A DNA stretch of 64,000 bases from Archilochus colubris (taxonomy: Eukaryota; Chordata; Aves; Apodiformes; Trochilidae), in the NCBI GenBank assembly GCA_023079485.1, contig CM041085.1, positions 33,837,121 to 33,901,120 of the forward strand. Reading direction: 5' to 3'. Positions 59,641 to 64,000 of the stretch are shown here, piece after piece; position 1 is the first letter of the stretch; each line of letters begins with the position of its first letter. The notes beneath the pieces are model-generated. The model did not search any database. It saw only the letters and a list, made by a program, of their open reading frames with translations, and was not told the DNA's origin. A program made the position numbers and the translations under genes.

Positions 59641-62600
59641 GAGAAAAAGGACAATGAAAATGAGAATTTCTCTCCATTGTGGCCTTGACACCATAATTAG
59701 CTTGCTTTCTTCCAAAGAAGATGATCAGAAAGGCATGTGGAAAAAACATACTATCCAAGTAACAATGACTAATGAAAAGAACAGGGAAATAGTGACAGCT
59801 TTTTCTAATTCAGAAAGGACCATTAGTAAAAAAATGCTGCTGCTGCTCTCCCAGCCCCAGGACTCCAATATTTTTCACTTGTATATAATTTGCATGTTAC
59901 TAATACTGCAAAAAAGTTTCCATCAATAATTCCACAGCAATTTTTCATGGATTTCCATCAACTGGTTTCAGGCTGTACTTGTATTAACATAGTATAAATA
60001 AACATATTTCAGAACAGTATTGTAAAGTATTAGTTGTGGGAAATTTGTAATTGTAACAGGATGCCATAAAAAACCACTAATAATAAGTAAATAGCAGGCT
60101 ACCTCCATAGATTAACAAGATCCTTTGTAAGTCAACCAAACATTTAAGTGGTAATTTCAGAGTATTTTCACACCTGGAAACAAGTGGAGAATTTGGGTTT
60201 CCCCACCCAAAGTGAGCAAATGAAAAAGCTATGCTTGCTCATCCAGAAGTAGTTCAGTACTTGCCTCTTATAGATGCATCACAGAGCATCACTGACAGAG
60301 GATTTCACTGCTTAGTGCTGTAATGTGATTGCTACTGAGGGGCAAGAAAGTAAGCCAGCAAAGCATGGTAAAGCAGTTAAAATGTTTCAGAATGCCAACT
60401 CTGGGCATTTTGAAAAATATATACTCTGGGCTGAGCTTCCTGTAAAAATCCTACCATTTCTGCTGGAAACTTAAAACCATTAAAAAACCTTCTGAAATCC
60501 TGAGTTAGAACTTCTTGTCCAGTATGAGAGAAATTCTGACAATACCTTCTATGACAGAAGGCACACATTTTCTGACATCATAGGTTTAACACATTGCCCA
60601 GTGTCACAGATTCATTCTAATACTTATGGCTTTGTTGGATATTTTCATATCTGTGGGAACTGCTTTACTCCTGAACCAGAGGACCACAGAAAAGTAATTA
60701 AAAGAATTTCTCTATGCACAATTCTGTCACTCTTTGGTAAGACCATGAATCACAGAGGTTATGTGAAGAGCAAATTTAAATCTTTCTGCAATAAAGCAAG
60801 AAATGATGTTCAGGCCTGGTAGTTCCTATTATCCACACCTCTCAAAATACACCATTTCTGAAGAAATCTTCCTGGGTCCTCTGTAGATCTTGTTTGCCTG
60901 GACATAAACACAGACTAACCAACTTCCTGTGAAAAGATTTTTCTTTTTCTACTCATTCCCTACATACATTTCTGTGTCAAACACTTGTCCCCAGCTCTCT
61001 AGAAGGAGAATGGGGGGTGTTCCCATTACCCCACTCAGGGCAGATGCTTTAGGAAAAACTCCAACACTGCTTTCATTGCATTTGTTGTGTCCTTTGAGAA
61101 GCACTTTTGGAACAAGTCAGTAGTTTACCCGAATTCCTCTCAGGAGGTTCAAAGCTTCTTCAGGGACAGAGTCACCCATTCAAATTTCATAAAGCATAAG
61201 TTTTCTTTTTGTTTTCTAATGAAGCAGACTGAGTACAACTTGGGAAGTGTGGCTGCAGGGCTTTGCTTGACTTATTTCTCATTCAATTACCTACAAAGCA
61301 GCTACCAGGAATTATTATTCAGTCCTCTCCAGTGAGACTGGAACCTCTTGGTTTTTAGATGTATTGTGGCAAGACTGCAAATATTTGAGCAATACATTCT
61401 GACATGAAGAAACTAATAATTATGACCAATCTTCTAAGGAGCAACCTGAGAAGCAATGGACTTCTACCTAGTTTATCAACCATGTGTTTTTATTCCTACC
61501 GTCACTTTCTCTCCTCGGTCTCTTTCTACTCTTATTAACTAAAAAAAAGAATGTACTCTCTTGATACTGCTATGCTGTAATAACAAGACTCTAACTCAAG
61601 AAGAGAATAAGAAAATGTTCAGGGACTCAGATTTCAGAGACAATGTTCTAAAAAAATTAAAATTAATTAAACAATGAATAAACTGATATTTCTACAGAAT
61701 ACTACATAATTGTTACATATCTCTTTTTCATTCTTCAGTCTCTTTCATTCCCAAAGAAGGTGGGTAGCAGCAGGAGAATATTTTTAAACTAAAATTTCAA
61801 ATCTTGTTATGCTTTGCACTTCCCATTATTCCTGCCTTTCATAGGGTCTAATATATGAAGGGCTGTGTTTGCCTTGTGATGGTGGGCAGGTAAGCAGAGA
61901 TGCTCTGTTTGCTTCTGTCTATGATGCCTGTGGCCATCTCTCTTTTCAGCCCACACAGATGCAAGTTCCCAGGGTGGCAGCTTGGCAAACTCACCTTGGA
62001 GTGATGTATTTCAGGCTGGAGAGCTATGAATTATCTGGCTGCAGATCACAAAGCTCATTTGTACTTCAGCTACTTTAGCTACATGCATGCCTGCATCCCA
62101 GACTGGGAATTCAGGTAATCTGAATTTTCTTCATTATTTTTTAATATTCCTCTAGCTATTTTTTTTTCAATCTGCTGTCAGGAATTATGTAATTACATTG
62201 CAGAGTGTTCCATGTGACTGTCACTTACAAGGTCAATAATTAACATTGGTGTCGAAGAACACATCTGGGGACACAGAGAATGAGATATAAAATCCACAAG
62301 CAGCAGGTTGCAAATTGAATTTTTTAACTGTGCAAGTCCATGGATAACAGAAACCTTTAGTTTGAAAAGGTGAATGTTTTAAATGATTATGATCTCAGAC
62401 TATTAAATTGGACTCTAAGACCAGAAGAAGGCTTTGAAAATATGGTTCAGTAATGACTCCCAGGAACCATAGCTTTTATGTAGGTTGTACCTGCCAGTAC
62501 ATTGCAGATACAACTCTCAATGATATTTCAGAAATAGGTTCCATAATTAGCCAGGCTGTAATCCATACAAAACAAACCCTTCAAGTCCCTGAAAAGTGTT

Positions 62601-63462
62601 GGTGTTAATTACTGCTCTCCTAGAAGGTCATCTTGTGAAACTAGTGATTTTTTTCCACTGGAGTCTACTGTAGGTATCTTATACTACCAATCTAAGCCTC
62701 CCATAACAGATTTTACAGTGTCAGCACATTTGTACAAACAGGTGACTATTAGACTAAGAGGATTTATACACGGCCATTATATGGTTGATTCTCTGTTAAG
62801 ATTTAATTAACCTACACTTGTCTCATCCAATTTTAAAAGAATAAAGTCAATGCATGTGCTATTAGTACCTTGCACATGCTACTTGTATGCTTTATTATTT
62901 CCAACTTAGGACAATAGTGAATTATACAAATACACTTTTAAGTAAGACCCTAAAAGCAAAATATGGCCCATAAGGATTTTTCCACAGTATATATATTCTT
63001 AAAAATTATTAATAGTATTACTGTTGGCTCAGCTGTATCACAGTCAAGGAAGTACTAGTGTAGACAAAAGTACCATCAGCCTAAAAAGAATTTCAAGAAC
63101 TCAATGTCCAAAAGCAAAGCAAGAGCACATCAGTGCACACAAATACTGGAGCATTGAAGAGAAACAGGTGCCATGACTTCCAGCCTTCCAGCCTTCCCAT
63201 GCCTGCTCCCATTTCCTGCCCTTACAGTAAGAACAGGTGAATGACATAGAGGGTGATTCTGAAAACATTACATCATGTTTGTCAGTGTATCCAAGTCAAT
63301 TCAGTATACATCAGGCTACAGACAGCAACTATACAGAACCTTTAAATTGTATGGTGCAACCTCCAGGAGGTCAGGTGAGACAGGCTGAAATTGTTAAATC
63401 TCCAGCAGTTCTGGTTCTATCTAGGTGTCCCCAGGAGATGATAACTGTACTCAGGCTGAATT
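59641..63462. other. Unique non-coding sequence
   Basis: About 3.8 kb without a recognisable gene, RNA or interspersed repeat. All frames are 91 codons or fewer and unrecognised. Confidence 0.55.
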
Positions 63463-63481
63463 AAAAAAAAAAAAAAAAAAA
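63463..63481. repeat. Poly-A run of 19
   Basis: Nineteen consecutive A residues. The sequence upstream is not a recognisable retrocopy. Confidence 0.93.
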
Positions 63482-64000
63482 GCCCTGTCCAGGTAAGTTA
63501 TAGTATTCAAGTGTTGAGCACTGGGAAAAGGGAATAAAGAATAAATATAGAATATAAAGAATATAAAATATATAAAGAATAAAGAAATGTCAGCTATTTC
63601 AGTCATTCTTGAGACAGAGACATTAATGAAAAAGATGACGCATGCTTATCATTCCTTCTCAAGTGAGAGAGGTACCCATACACAGTCTCTTCTAATGAAG
63701 AAAAATCATGTATTGATACCTGAAGTAAGGACACAAGTTGTAGGAGGAGTCTAAGTATTAGTATTGCACATCAGACTACTGCATGATTGAATCAGAGGGA
63801 AAAAAGCTAATAAAGAAACACAGGTGTACAAACACAAAAGATGAAATCATGGCAGGACTGCACCATCTACATAAGCTTTTAATAATGAAAAAACAACTTA
63901 AGCTTGTTTCCAGCACATGAGAGGTCTACGGTGCAAATTTCCTGGGGGGCTAGAGGAAAAACAAAACAAAACAAAATAAAAAAGCCCTAACATGGACATT
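63482..64000. other. Unique sequence with AT-rich and AAAAC patches
   Basis: AATATAAAG-type degenerate repeats lie at 63533-63588 and AAAAC units at 63958-63982. No other feature is recognised up to the window end. Confidence 0.6.

Noticed and set aside
1..64000. CRISPR arrays, operons, prophage or bacterial systems
   Set aside because: No regularly spaced repeats with unique spacers and no co-directional long genes. The CR1 elements show vertebrate nuclear DNA.
1..64000. Endogenous retrovirus or LTR pairs
   Set aside because: No pair of long direct repeats, primer-binding site or retroviral protein similarity was noticed. A profile search could still find decayed solo LTRs.

Overview
The window looks like avian nuclear DNA. 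The decisive evidence is a set of CR1 non-LTR retrotransposon remnants. They are 5'-truncated to different lengths, and the clear ones end in the avian CR1 tail built from ATTCTATG-type octamers. There are no primate or rodent SINEs, no operons and no bacterial-style gene packing. The DNA is A+T-rich by eye. The species and chromosome cannot be told from the sequence alone.

I find no protein-coding gene I can defend. Nearly all open frames are short (60-120 codons), overlap each other on both strands, and match no protein I recognise. The only recognisable protein homology is decayed C-terminal reverse transcriptase (ORF2) sequence inside CR1 copies. I also found no tRNA, rRNA, CRISPR array or retroviral LTR. 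The window is best read as a gene desert or the inside of a very long intron.

Layout. CR1 copies lie at 4554-4917 (-), 6138-6255 (-), 7432-8343 (+), 16050-16130 (+, weak), 18772-19328 (+), 37538-38062 (+), 40512-41445 (-), 44642-44703 (-) and 57590-57768 (-). Older, weaker matches to MIR-like SINEs and other amniote-wide repeats lie near 11058-11290, 14616-14720, 17866-17925, 19890-20010, 27660-27710, 28372-28450 and 41650-41790. The most striking simple repeat is a perfect (TTTCC)44 array at 13216-13435, followed by four TTTTC units. Other low-complexity blocks are an A/G tract (56583-56716), an A-rich/T-rich block (50579-50695), two AT-rich islands (52090-52230 and 52680-52760) and several short tandem duplications. 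A perfect 16-bp inverted repeat with a 5-base loop is at 7099-7135.

The rest is unique non-coding sequence. A few stretches (16920-17110, 24040-24180, 54150-54720, 59280-59640) have the look of conserved regulatory DNA, with homeodomain, POU or E-box words, but this cannot be proved without an alignment. I did not find a convincing new biological system. The best leads are the pentanucleotide array, the snap-back hairpin, the very old SINE remnants and the candidate conserved elements.
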